From Anaerolineae bacterium (GTDB lineage: Bacteria > Chloroflexota > Anaerolineae > Aggregatilineales > Phototrophicaceae): a stretch of 64,000 nucleotides of DNA. Shown here piece by piece: positions 26,470 to 34,860 of the stretch. The stretch is taken from contig JALHNT010000024.1 in assembly GCA_022843385.1 (NCBI GenBank), positions 45,843 to 109,842 on the forward strand, written 5' to 3'. The stretch's first letter is position 1. Each line of letters opens with the position of its first letter. The notes below the pieces were generated by a model. The model did not search any database. It was not told where the DNA came from and saw nothing but the letters and a program-made list of their open reading frames with translations. Made by a program: the position numbers and the translations under genes.

Positions 26470-26534
26470 CGGCTGCTATCGTTTTCCCTTGAATTTGCAC
26501 ACAACTTCAGTCAACAAACGATCTATCACATGAG

Positions 26535-26585
26535 TTGGAGAGAATCAGTTACCCTGATAGAATCGGTAGATGTGTAACGTTTCAC
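26535..26585 (+). promoter_or_regulatory. Predicted promoter and LacI-type operator for the cupin-AroE unit
   Basis: TTGGAG (26535-26540) and TAGAAT (26558-26563) are separated by 17 bp, a good sigma-70 layout. The element TAACGTTTCAC (26575-26585) lies 11 bp after the -10 box, at about the transcription start. The same 11 bp occurs at 34551-34561 in front of the lacI-led transporter operon. The GTG start codon is 30 bp further on. Confidence 0.6.
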
Positions 26586-26614
26586 GCAACATTTCTGAAG
26601 AAAGGACTTCTTTC

Positions 26615-27835
26615 GTGAACGACCAGGAAAAACAGGGACTTTTGAGTCAGGCATTGGATCAGGGTAAAGGTATTGTCCGTTTGCTGCCGACCTGGGTACC
26701 GCGTTCGTTTTGCGTACCGGGGCGCCGGCTGCGGCTGCATCCGAAAGACCTGTATGCACTGGGGGCGCATCGCGGCGGAATTGATGAACGCTGGTTCTCG
26801 TCCACCGTGCGCGCCGACAATGGCCCAGGCACGCCCGATGATGAGGGTCTGAGTTATATCGCGGTGGATGGCAAGAGGGTGACGCTGCTGGATGCCATTG
26901 GTCTGATGGGCGAGACGTTCATTGGCAAGGAAGCGATGGACACCTATGGCGGCTGGGTGATGTACAGCAAGTTCTTCGACAATATGTATCCGCTGCCCCA
27001 TCACCTGCATCAGAGTGATGAGAAAGCGGCTGCGGTTGGCAAGTTGGGCAAGCCCGAAGCGTATTACTATCCAGCGCAGTACAACTTCGCCAACGATACT
27101 TTCCCGTATACCTTCTTCGGCTTCGAGGCTGGCACAACCAAAGACCAGGTGCTGGACTGCCTCAAGCGCTGGAATGAAGGCGATAACGGCATTCTACGCC
27201 TTTCCAAAGCCTACCGTTTGACCCCTGGCACGGGCTGGGATGTGCCGCCGGGTATCCTTCATGCACCAGGGACGCTGTGTACCTATGAGCCACAGCGTGC
27301 CAGCGATGTCTTTTCGATGTGGCAGTCGTTGATTGCCGATTACCAATTGGTTGACTGGTCGATGGTGGTCAAGGATGTGCCGCCGGACAAACATCACGAT
27401 TTCGACTATCTGATGTCGCTGCTCGATTGGGAAGCCAATGTTGATCCGTTCTTTGGGAAGACACATTTCACTGCGCCAACCTATGCCACGCCTCAGGAAG
27501 CCAAACACGACATCGGCTATTCGGAGAAGTGGATTGTCTACGGCAGCGAGTTCTACAGCGCCAAAGAGCTGGAGGTGCTGCCAGGGCGCAGCGTAATCGT
27601 CCGCGATCCGGCGGCCTATGGCTGCATCACCATGCAGGGGTATGGACGCTTCGGCGCACATCCGATTTCCGCGCCGTCACTGATTCGTTTTGGCGAGGCG
27701 ACTGAGGACGAATTCTTCGTCACCGCCGCAACTGCTAAAGAAGGCGTAAGCATCACCAATCTCAGTTCGACTGAACCCCTGGTCATCCTCAAGCACTTCA
27801 ATCCCGGTAATCCGGAGATGCCACAGCGAGTGTAG
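26615..27835 (+). CDS. Cupin-fold sugar isomerase-like protein (mannose-6-phosphate isomerase related)
   Basis: 406 residues from GTG 26615, ten bases after GAAGAAAGGA. The stretch PLPHHLHQSDEKA supplies His ligands of a cupin metal site, and VPPGILHAPGTLCTYEPQ is the second cupin motif; between them YPAQYNFANDTFPYTFFGFE is typical of class I phosphomannose-isomerase-like proteins. Substrate is likely a sugar or sugar phosphate, but the standard Zn2+ Gln-x-His pattern is altered, so it is not called manA. It is followed after 2 bp by an AroE-like gene and has a LacI-type operator, so it is presumably part of the catabolic route for the sugar imported by the nearby transporter. Confidence 0.65.
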   Translation: MNDQEKQGLLSQALDQGKGIVRLLPTWVPRSFCVPGRRLRLHPKDLYALGAHRGGIDERWFSSTVRADNGPGTPDDEGLSYIAVDGKRVTLLDAIGLMGETFIGKEAMDTYGGWVMYSKFFDNMYPLPHHLHQSDEKAAAVGKLGKPEAYYYPAQYNFANDTFPYTFFGFEAGTTKDQVLDCLKRWNEGDNGILRLSKAYRLTPGTGWDVPPGILHAPGTLCTYEPQRASDVFSMWQSLIADYQLVDWSMVVKDVPPDKHHDFDYLMSLLDWEANVDPFFGKTHFTAPTYATPQEAKHDIGYSEKWIVYGSEFYSAKELEVLPGRSVIVRDPAAYGCITMQGYGRFGAHPISAPSLIRFGEATEDEFFVTAATAKEGVSITNLSSTEPLVILKHFNPGNPEMPQRV

Positions 27836-27837
27836 CG

Positions 27838-28695
27838 ATGACAACAAACTACAAAGAGGAACTGACGGGCGTCTTCGGCTATCCGGTGGCGGAAAACCCG
27901 ACCTGCGTTATGCAGCAGGCCGCCTTTGATGCCTGCGGTCTGTTCTGGCGTTATCTGACGATAGAGGTGAAACCGGAAAATCTGGCAGCGGCTATCGCCG
28001 GGGCGCGAGTCATGGGCTTTCAGGGCATCAACCTGACGATTCCGCATAAGGTGGCGGTGATGGCGCTGCTGGATGAGATTGCCGCCGACGCCGCCATGAT
28101 TGGCGCGGTGAACACCGTTCGGCGCAGCGGCGACCGGCTGATCGGCGAGAATACCGATGGTAAGGGCTTTCTGCGGGGTGTCCGCGAAGATGCTGGGATT
28201 GATCCGGCGGGCAAGCGTGTGGTTATCCTGGGGGCAGGCGGGGCGGCGCGGGCCATCGCGGTCGAGCTGGCGCTGGCCCAGGCAGCTCATATCGATGTGG
28301 TCAACCGGGGGATTGAGCGCGGTCAGTCGCTGGTGGCTGACCTCGGCAGTCGTACTGGAGTCAGCACGGCTTTCATCCCCTGGAATCAGACCTATCAGGT
28401 TGGGGCGAAGGTCGATATTCTGGTCAATGCCACATCGATTGGTCTGTACCCCGATGTGGATGCCATGCCTGATGTGGCACTGGATGATGTGGCGGCGCAC
28501 CTGCTGGTCTGTGATGTCATCCCCAATCCACCCAACACTCCTTTCTTGCGGGCGGCGCGGGCGCGCAACCTGAAAACACTGGATGGTCTTTCGATGCTGG
28601 TGTATCAGGGCGTGATTGGCTTTGAGTTGTGGGCGGGCGCGAAAGCCCCGGAAGCAGCGATGAGGGCGGCGTTGCAACAGGCGCTGGGCGTCTAG
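27838..28695 (+). CDS. Shikimate-dehydrogenase-like oxidoreductase with atypical substrate motif
   Basis: 285 residues with the AroE architecture: substrate domain, NLTIPHK (catalytic Lys), GAVNTV, ENTDGKGF (catalytic Asp), NADP domain GAGGAARAIA and NATSIGL, ending DGLSMLVYQG. The residues that bind the shikimate carboxylate, normally S-x-S in a G-N-P-x-x-H-S-x-S-P motif, read GYPVAENPTC, with Asn and Thr at the two Ser positions. This subgroup is therefore likely to act on another cyclic or sugar-like polyol, or quinate. It starts 2 bp after the cupin stop, in an operon under a LacI-type operator, unlike a housekeeping aroE. A strong terminator follows. Confidence 0.8.
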   Translation: MTTNYKEELTGVFGYPVAENPTCVMQQAAFDACGLFWRYLTIEVKPENLAAAIAGARVMGFQGINLTIPHKVAVMALLDEIAADAAMIGAVNTVRRSGDRLIGENTDGKGFLRGVREDAGIDPAGKRVVILGAGGAARAIAVELALAQAAHIDVVNRGIERGQSLVADLGSRTGVSTAFIPWNQTYQVGAKVDILVNATSIGLYPDVDAMPDVALDDVAAHLLVCDVIPNPPNTPFLRAARARNLKTLDGLSMLVYQGVIGFELWAGAKAPEAAMRAALQQALGV

Positions 28696-28714
28696 CCGGG
28701 CGATTAACCAACAC

Positions 28715-28745
28715 AAAAGGGCGACCTAATCAGTCGCCCTTTTCG
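28715..28745. terminator. Bidirectional rho-independent terminator
   Basis: AAAAGGGCGAC (28715-28725) and GTCGCCCTTTT (28733-28743) form a perfect 11-bp stem with a 7-nt loop, ending in T residues on one strand and with A residues opposite. It ends the AroE-like unit and can also catch transcription from the leftward transporter operon. Confidence 0.92.
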
Positions 28746-28807
28746 TTCTCCGGCTGGAAAAGGCAATTCAGAAACCACCTTTTCAGCAACCAGTTGTCAA
28801 CCAATGT

Positions 28808-30769
28808 CTACTGCAATTCACCAACGCGTTCGGCCTGATCGAGATTGTCAGCCGTAATCATGATCGGGCTGAGCAGCACCAGCGGGTTGTTGTCCCATTC
28901 GCAGCCGCGGGCATTGAGGGCGGCAATACGCATGGCGGTGCGGCTCTGGCCGCCGGGGAACTGCTCAATCGTGCCAGCCAGACCGCCATCGCGGACGCTG
29001 GCGAGGGCTTCCGGCAGGGCATCGAAACCGTAGATGAGGATTTCATCCTGCAGGCCAGCATTGCGGACGGCTTCCAACGCACCGAGCGCCATATCGTCGT
29101 TGGCGGCGATGATGACATCCGGCGGCGCATCCAGACCAGCCAGACCCGCTTCAGTCACCGACAGACCTTCGTCACGGCGGAAGTTGGCGGTCTGTTCAAA
29201 CACGAAGGGGAAGGTATCGGCCAGCGGGTCGAAGATGTTATGGACGCCACGATTGCGGTCGATGGCCGGGCCAGCGCCGGGCTGCCCCTGCAGATGGAAG
29301 ACACGCGCACCATCGGGATAGAGCATCATCACGGTCTGAGCCTGAACTTCGCCACCGATGACATTGTCGGCACCGACATGTGACAGGATGCCTTCGACGC
29401 CTTCAACACGGCGATCAATGGTGATGACCGGGATGCCGGCTTCAATCGCCAGTTGCAGCGCCGGGGAGATGGCATCGACCTGAATTGGGCTGATGACAAT
29501 GGCATCGACGCCCTGGACGATAGCATTCTCGACATCGGCGGTCTGCTTGGCGGCATCATTCTCACCGTCAAGCTGGATCAATTCGATATTGCCGATGGCT
29601 TCGGCTTCGGCAGCGATCTGGTTCTGCATGTGGACGAAGAAGGGGAAGGCCAGATCCGGCAGCGACGACATGATCGTCAGCGACTGATCAGCCGGGCAAG
29701 CGGCGATCTCTGCGGCGTACAGGTCGGGCGCGCCACCAGCGACTTCGCCACCCATATCGCCCAGTTCACCAACGCGTTCGGCCTGGTCGAGGTTGTCCTG
29801 AGTAATCATGATCGGGTTCAGCAGCACCAGCGGGTTGTTGTCCCATTCGCAGCCGCGGGCATTGAGGGCGGCGATACGCATGGCGATTCGGCTCTGGCCG
29901 CCGGGGAACTGCTCAATCGTGCCAGCCAGACCACCGTCACGGACGCTGGCGAGGGCTTCCGGCAGGGCATCGAAACCGTAGATGAGGATTTCGTCCTGCA
30001 AGCCGGCATTGCGGACGGCTTCCAGCGCACCCAGTGCCATATCGTCATTAGCGGCGATGATCACGCCGGGGGGAGTTTCCAGACCGGCGAGGCCAGCTTC
30101 AGTCACCGACAGACCTTCGTCACGGCGGAAGTTGGCGGTCTGCTCGAAGACAAACGGATACTTTTCGGCCAGCGGATCGAGGATGTTGTGGACACCGCGA
30201 TTGCGGTCAATGGCCGGGCCAGCGCCGGGCTGCCCCTGCAGATGAAAGACACCAACGCCATCGGGGAAGGCAGCGATAGTGGTTTCGGCCTGAACCTCGC
30301 CACCGATGACGTTGTCCGCGCCGACATGCGACAGGATGCCTTCGACGCCTTCAACACGGCGATCAATGGTGATGACCGGGATGCCGGCTTCAATCGCCAG
30401 TTGCAGCGCCGGGGAGATGGCATCGACCTGAATCGGGCTGATGACGATGGCATCGACACCCTGGACGATGGCATTCTCGACATCGGCGGTCTGCTTGGCG
30501 GCATCATTCTCGCCGTCAAGCTGGATCAGGGTGATGTTGCCGATGGCTTCGGCTTCGGCAGCGATCTGGTTCTGCATGTGGACGAAGAAGGGGAAGGCCA
30601 GATCCGGCAGCGACGACATGATCGTCAACGCCTGATCGGTTGAACAGGCAGCGATCTGATCGGCATACAGATTGGTTGGGTCATCCTGTGCTGCTACCGG
30701 AATGGCGACCAGGCTCAGCGCCATGACCAATCCGACCAGACCCAGGAACAATTTTAGTTTACGGGACAT
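28808..30769 (-). CDS. Tandem-duplicated periplasmic-type sugar-binding protein (RbsB-like, two complete domains in one chain)
   Basis: 653 residues. A signal peptide (KLFLGLVGLVMALSLVAIPV, cleavage near AAQ) is followed by two RbsB-like Peripla_BP_4 domains, residues 34-336 and 350-652, offset exactly 316 residues with no gaps. I count about 24 differences by eye in 303 aligned positions. Each has VISPIQVDAISPALQLA, PVITIDRRV, IDRNRGVHN, NDDMALGA and GFDALPEALA, the ligand pocket of ribose/galactose-type proteins. There is no lipobox Cys after the signal, unusual for a monoderm. It is the last gene of a lacI-ATPase-permease operon, 98 bp after the permease, with GAGAAGGAG before the ATG. The ligand is probably a sugar or cyclitol, not determined. 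Confidence 0.93.
   Translation of the reverse strand: MSRKLKLFLGLVGLVMALSLVAIPVAAQDDPTNLYADQIAACSTDQALTIMSSLPDLAFPFFVHMQNQIAAEAEAIGNITLIQLDGENDAAKQTADVENAIVQGVDAIVISPIQVDAISPALQLAIEAGIPVITIDRRVEGVEGILSHVGADNVIGGEVQAETTIAAFPDGVGVFHLQGQPGAGPAIDRNRGVHNILDPLAEKYPFVFEQTANFRRDEGLSVTEAGLAGLETPPGVIIAANDDMALGALEAVRNAGLQDEILIYGFDALPEALASVRDGGLAGTIEQFPGGQSRIAMRIAALNARGCEWDNNPLVLLNPIMITQDNLDQAERVGELGDMGGEVAGGAPDLYAAEIAACPADQSLTIMSSLPDLAFPFFVHMQNQIAAEAEAIGNIELIQLDGENDAAKQTADVENAIVQGVDAIVISPIQVDAISPALQLAIEAGIPVITIDRRVEGVEGILSHVGADNVIGGEVQAQTVMMLYPDGARVFHLQGQPGAGPAIDRNRGVHNIFDPLADTFPFVFEQTANFRRDEGLSVTEAGLAGLDAPPDVIIAANDDMALGALEAVRNAGLQDEILIYGFDALPEALASVRDGGLAGTIEQFPGGQSRTAMRIAALNARGCEWDNNPLVLLSPIMITADNLDQAERVGELQ
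28814..29722 (-). repeat. Second copy of the intragenic binding-protein duplication
   Basis: Encodes residues 350-652 of the binding protein, homologous without gaps to residues 34-336. The period is 948 bp. Differences cluster in three short patches, near VQAQTVMMLYPDGAR, LADTFPF and LDAPPD; long stretches between them are identical at the protein level. Confidence 0.93.
29762..30670 (-). repeat. First copy of the intragenic binding-protein duplication
   Basis: Encodes residues 34-336. The 13-residue linker to the second copy (GDMGGEVAGGAPD) is Gly-rich and could let the two domains move independently. Confidence 0.93.
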
Positions 30770-30867
30770 GTGTAAATGCTCCTTCTCAACGGAAAAACAT
30801 CACTAACTTGCGGTTGAAACATCGGAAAGTCTCGAATAACCCTACCCTCCTTGATACCCGCTAATCA

Positions 30868-31950
30868 CTATGAACGACGACGAGCCTTGACATAACGGTC
30901 AAAGGCAACGGCGAGGATGATAATCAGGCCGATGATGATCTGCTGCAAATACGACGACACATTCAGCATGACCAGACCGTTGACGAGCACGCCGATCAGC
31001 AGCGCGCCGATTGCTGTACCCAGCACATTGCCTTCACCGCCGAACAGGCTGGTGCCACCGATGACCACTGCGGCGATGACATCCAGCTCAGTGCCGATGC
31101 CAGCGACGGCTTCGGAAGAGTTGAAACGTGCCGATGAGACGAAGCCACCCAGACCGGCGAAAAAGCCGACGATGACATAGACGCTCAGGGTGATATTCTT
31201 CACATTCAGCCCGGAGAGCCGCGCTGCTTCCGGATTGCCGCCGACGGCATAAACATGACGCCCGTATTTGGTATAGCGCAGCACAACATGCGCCAACCCG
31301 GCGAACAACACGAACAGGATGACAGGTATGGGAATGCCTATTGGCACACGCGATTGGGTGATTTCGGTCAGGAATGGCAGCGGGATTAGCCCTTGCCCTA
31401 GGTAACGATAGTCTGGTGTGAAGCCGCTGATTGGGCCACCGTTCGAGAGGATCAGCGTCAGACCACGCCAGATGGTCAGACCGCCCAGTGTGACGATGAA
31501 GGCCGGGATGCCCAGGCGTGTGATGACCAGCCCTTGCAAAAGCCCACCCAGCGAGCCGACGATGCAGGCCACCAGCACAGCGCCAGCCACGCCCAGGCCA
31601 ACGGCTTCAGTCGCTTCCAGCGACAGGGTGTTCTGATTGGTGCCTTTGAAGGCGATAGCGGCTGCCATCCCGGCCAGCGCCAGCAACGACCCGACCGAGA
31701 GGTCGATACCACCGGTCAGGATGACAAACGTCATGCCGATGGCGATCATGCCGGTGACAGAGACGCCGCGCAGCACGTTGAAGAGGTTGAGCGGATTGAG
31801 GAATCGACCCTCAGTGGCTGAGGCAAAGACCACTACCAGCACCAGCAGGAACAGCAGCGGCGCAAATTGCCCCAGTATTTTGGCAATGTCAACGCCCTGC
31901 GAGGCAGCATCGCCCGATCGCACACTTGATTCCGAATTCACTCCTGCCAT
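30868..31950 (-). CDS. Sugar ABC transporter permease, RbsC type
   Basis: 360 residues with about eight to ten membrane segments. RbsC-family landmarks are GMTFVILTGGIDLSVGSLLA, then NGGPISG, VYAVGGNPEAARLSGLNVK and IGGTSLFGGEGNVLGTAIGA. It should form the homodimeric channel for the duplicated binding protein and the RbsA-type ATPase encoded 11 bp upstream. The N-terminal 30 residues are a polar extension (SESSVRSGDAASQGVD). Confidence 0.94.
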   Translation of the reverse strand: MAGVNSESSVRSGDAASQGVDIAKILGQFAPLLFLLVLVVVFASATEGRFLNPLNLFNVLRGVSVTGMIAIGMTFVILTGGIDLSVGSLLALAGMAAAIAFKGTNQNTLSLEATEAVGLGVAGAVLVACIVGSLGGLLQGLVITRLGIPAFIVTLGGLTIWRGLTLILSNGGPISGFTPDYRYLGQGLIPLPFLTEITQSRVPIGIPIPVILFVLFAGLAHVVLRYTKYGRHVYAVGGNPEAARLSGLNVKNITLSVYVIVGFFAGLGGFVSSARFNSSEAVAGIGTELDVIAAVVIGGTSLFGGEGNVLGTAIGALLIGVLVNGLVMLNVSSYLQQIIIGLIIILAVAFDRYVKARRRS

Positions 31951-31961
31951 ACGAATCCTTT

Positions 31962-33506
31962 CTACGCTGTTGGGATGGCTGTTCCGGCTGCTTGCCGGGT
32001 CATCAGGGACATCAGTTTTTCCTGCGATGCATCTTTCCGCAACACCTCACCCGTCAGGCGGCCTTCGCAGATGGTGAGGATGCGGTCACTCATGCCCAGA
32101 ATTTCCGGTAGTTCGGACGAAATCATGATGATGGCGATGCCCTGAGCCGCCATCTCGTGCAGCAGGCCATGCACTTCGGCTTTGGCTGCCACGTCAATAC
32201 CGCGCGTGGGTTCATCCACGATCAATACACGGGGTTGCAGCGCCATCCAGCGGGCGATGACAACCTTCTGCTGGTTGCCTCCGCTCAGATTGCGGACGCG
32301 CACCTCAGGTGTGGACATGCGGATGTTGAGCGTCTGGCGATATTGCTCCATCAGTGCGGCTTCCTGCCGCGCCCGGATGAAGCCCAACCGCGTCGCCAGC
32401 CGTCCCAGGGCGGCGATGCTGGTATTTTCGCGCACAGCCAGCGCCAGGAATAACGCCTGCTGCTTACGATCTTCTGGCACCAGTCCGATACCATGCTGGA
32501 TCGCATCTTCCGGGCTATTGATCTGGACGCCTTTGCCGTCCACGACAACCTCGCCACTCTCCAGGGGATCGGCACCGAAAATCGCCCGGGCGATCTCGGT
32601 ACGTCCGGCACCGACCAATCCCGCCAGACCGAGAATTTCGCCCTTGCGCACCTCAAACGAGATGTCATGCAGGATGATGGCGTGTGGGTCCTGGATGTTG
32701 ACGCGCCGCCGCAGTCGGGTGACTTTCAGCGCAACGTCATTGGCTGATGGATCGACATGCTGCCCAGTATACATATCATCGACGGTGCGCCCGACCATCA
32801 TGCGGATGATGTCTGGCACGCTGATATCCTTCACAGCGGCTTCACCAGCATTGCGTCCGTCGCGCAGCACGGTGATGCGGTCACAGACCTGCATCACTTC
32901 ATCCAGCCGGTGCGTCACAAAGATGATGCTCAGTCCTTTGGCTTTCAGATTGCGCATGATCTCCATCAGCCGCACCACCTCATGCTCGCTCAGAGCGGAT
33001 GTCGGCTCGTCCATAATGATGATGCGCGACTGCATTGAAAGCGCCCGCGCAATCTCGACCATCTGCTGCTCAGCCACGCTCAGGTCACGGACGAGGGTCA
33101 GTGGGTCAATATGGATGCCTAATGGCTCGATGACTTCGCGGGTTTTGGCGGCCATCGTGCGCCAGTTCAGAAATGCACCGCTGCCGGGTTCGCGCCCGAT
33201 GAAAACATTCTCGGCAATCGTCAATTGCGGCACCAGATTGAATTCCTGGTAAATGGTGACGATGCCCTGATTCTGTGCCTGATGCGGATTCACCAGCGTG
33301 ATGGTCTGACCACCCAGCTCAATCGTGCCGGAGTCGGGGCTGTGCGCGCCGGACAGGATCTTGAGCAGAGTCGATTTACCAGCACCATTCTCGCCCAGGA
33401 GGCCATGGACTTCACCCGGCATGACTTCCAGATTGACATGATCGACCGCCAGCACGCCGGGGAATTGCTTGGTGATGCCGGTCATTTTCAGCAGCGGTTG
33501 TGTCAT
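31962..33506 (-). CDS. Sugar ABC transporter ATP-binding protein, RbsA/MglA type (two ATPase domains)
   Basis: 514 residues, two fused nucleotide-binding domains. Domain 1 has Walker A GENGAGKST, signature LSVAEQQMVEIARAL and Walker B IIIMDEPTSAL. Domain 2 has a degenerate Walker A (GLVGAGRTE), signature LSGGNQQKVVIARW and Walker B VLIVDEPTRGID. The asymmetric second P-loop is normal for RbsA, XylG and AraG. The start overlaps the lacI stop by 4 bp (ATGA), so both are translated together. Confidence 0.95.
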   Translation of the reverse strand: MTQPLLKMTGITKQFPGVLAVDHVNLEVMPGEVHGLLGENGAGKSTLLKILSGAHSPDSGTIELGGQTITLVNPHQAQNQGIVTIYQEFNLVPQLTIAENVFIGREPGSGAFLNWRTMAAKTREVIEPLGIHIDPLTLVRDLSVAEQQMVEIARALSMQSRIIIMDEPTSALSEHEVVRLMEIMRNLKAKGLSIIFVTHRLDEVMQVCDRITVLRDGRNAGEAAVKDISVPDIIRMMVGRTVDDMYTGQHVDPSANDVALKVTRLRRRVNIQDPHAIILHDISFEVRKGEILGLAGLVGAGRTEIARAIFGADPLESGEVVVDGKGVQINSPEDAIQHGIGLVPEDRKQQALFLALAVRENTSIAALGRLATRLGFIRARQEAALMEQYRQTLNIRMSTPEVRVRNLSGGNQQKVVIARWMALQPRVLIVDEPTRGIDVAAKAEVHGLLHEMAAQGIAIIMISSELPEILGMSDRILTICEGRLTGEVLRKDASQEKLMSLMTRQAAGTAIPTA

Positions 33507-34522
33507 GCAGGGCTTCCTTTCGGTGGAGCGGTTGACTGACGTGCAATCAGGAGCGGTTCCAGCAGCGTTGTCATCTGTGGTGGACGCTCGCCCCGAATCG
33601 AGCGCAGCAGTTGTTCGACTGCCAGCGTCGCCAGTTGTTCCAGAGGCTGACGCACAGTGGTCAGGGGCGGGGTGATATGGGCGCTAACCTCGATGTCATC
33701 GACACCGACCAGCGAGATGTCATCCGGCACATGCAACCCCCGGTCGCGGATGGCGTGCAGCGCGCCAATTGCCACGCGGTCATTACTGGTGAAGACAGCA
33801 GTCGGCGCTTCGTCTTCATCCAGCAGTCGGTTCATCAGATAGTAACCCTGGTTTGGTCCCCAATGATCGCTGCAGGGTACGTATCGGGGTTGCAGCCCAC
33901 GCGCCTGCATCGCCTGTCGATAGCCTTCAAGCCGATCTTCAGCCGGACGGACACCGGGCGGCCCGGCGATATGGGCAATGCGCTGGTGTCCCAGTTGCAG
34001 GAGGTATTCGGTCGCCATCTGACCGACAAGCAGATTATCGACAGCACAGACGGGATGGTGACAATTTTGGGGGATGCGATCGACTGCCACAATTGGAATG
34101 TCGATGTGATCGCCGACCACTTCGGCCCACTCGGTATGTAGAGAATGTGTGATGAGCAGGCCATCAGCCCAGCGGCTGGCGGCGCGCTGGATACAAACCG
34201 CTTCGCGCTCCGGGTCTTCATGGGTATTGAAGACCAGCAGGGTATAGCCACATGATTGAGCCGCATCTTCGGCGGCAGCAACAATTTCAGCAAAATAGGG
34301 ATTGGAAAGATCCGGGACGATGAAAGCCAACGCGGATGTCTGCCCGGTGCGCAGCCCTTTGGCGACCATGTGAGGGGAATAGCCGAGTCGATCGATGGCC
34401 TGCTGGACGCGATCCCGCATTTCTGGCGAGACATAGGGCCATTTCCGTACCACATTGGACACAGTGGTGACCGATACCCCAGCGTAAGCAGCAACGTCGC
34501 GTAAAGTGACCAACTTGGACAT
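33503..34522 (-). CDS. LacI-family transcriptional regulator of the sugar transporter operon
   Basis: 339 residues. The N-terminal DNA-binding domain reads TLRDVAAYAGVSVTTVSNVV, with hinge helix SPHMVAKGLRTGQT. The sensor domain is Peripla_BP-like (AFIVPDLSNPYFAEIVAAAE, NDRVAIGALHAI). It is first in an operon with the ATPase, permease and binding protein, and sits just behind a promoter that has two tandem candidate operators, so autoregulation is likely. The same motif precedes the cupin-AroE unit 8 kb away. Confidence 0.95.
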   Translation of the reverse strand: MSKLVTLRDVAAYAGVSVTTVSNVVRKWPYVSPEMRDRVQQAIDRLGYSPHMVAKGLRTGQTSALAFIVPDLSNPYFAEIVAAAEDAAQSCGYTLLVFNTHEDPEREAVCIQRAASRWADGLLITHSLHTEWAEVVGDHIDIPIVAVDRIPQNCHHPVCAVDNLLVGQMATEYLLQLGHQRIAHIAGPPGVRPAEDRLEGYRQAMQARGLQPRYVPCSDHWGPNQGYYLMNRLLDEDEAPTAVFTSNDRVAIGALHAIRDRGLHVPDDISLVGVDDIEVSAHITPPLTTVRQPLEQLATLAVEQLLRSIRGERPPQMTTLLEPLLIARQSTAPPKGSPA

Positions 34523-34551
34523 GAAACAAACCAGTTCAAAAAACCATATTT

Positions 34552-34604
34552 AACGTTTCACAGAACGTTTCACGTACTGTAACTATAAAGCTTACGGTTG
34601 TCAA
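34552..34604 (-). promoter_or_regulatory. Predicted lacI-operon promoter with tandem operators
   Basis: On the minus strand TTGACA (34604-34599) and TACAGT (34581-34576) are 17 bp apart. Directly downstream the 10-mer GTGAAACGTT occurs twice, at 34573-34564 and 34561-34552, a 12-bp period. This covers the expected start of transcription. Only partial dyad symmetry is visible in each copy, centred on AACGTT. Confidence 0.68.
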
Positions 34605-34860
34605 GAAAATTGTGCCTGGACCTCACAATCTCTCAACCGTCTGTTTGAATCACCAATAGCCATTTTCTGTTGATGTGTTTCGCTGATGCCAGCAGCATTG
34701 AGATCACGTTGATGGAAATTACAGAATCATAACCCGCTCTCATTTCTGTTTCGCGCAGGATCGTCCCTGTCTGCCACTCCTGACCTTTGGGCTATTGGAC
34801 AACCTCCCCGGTCGTTGTCATACTTTGTACATTATTCAATTTTATCTCAATGGTATATCC

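Noticed and set aside
26615..27835. Calling the cupin gene manA
   Set aside because: The cupin motifs are present but the normal Zn-binding pattern of phosphomannose isomerase is not clear.
29453..30643. Plus-strand frame inside the binding-protein gene
   Set aside because: It is a shadow of the duplicated binding domains; the repeat structure simply carries over.
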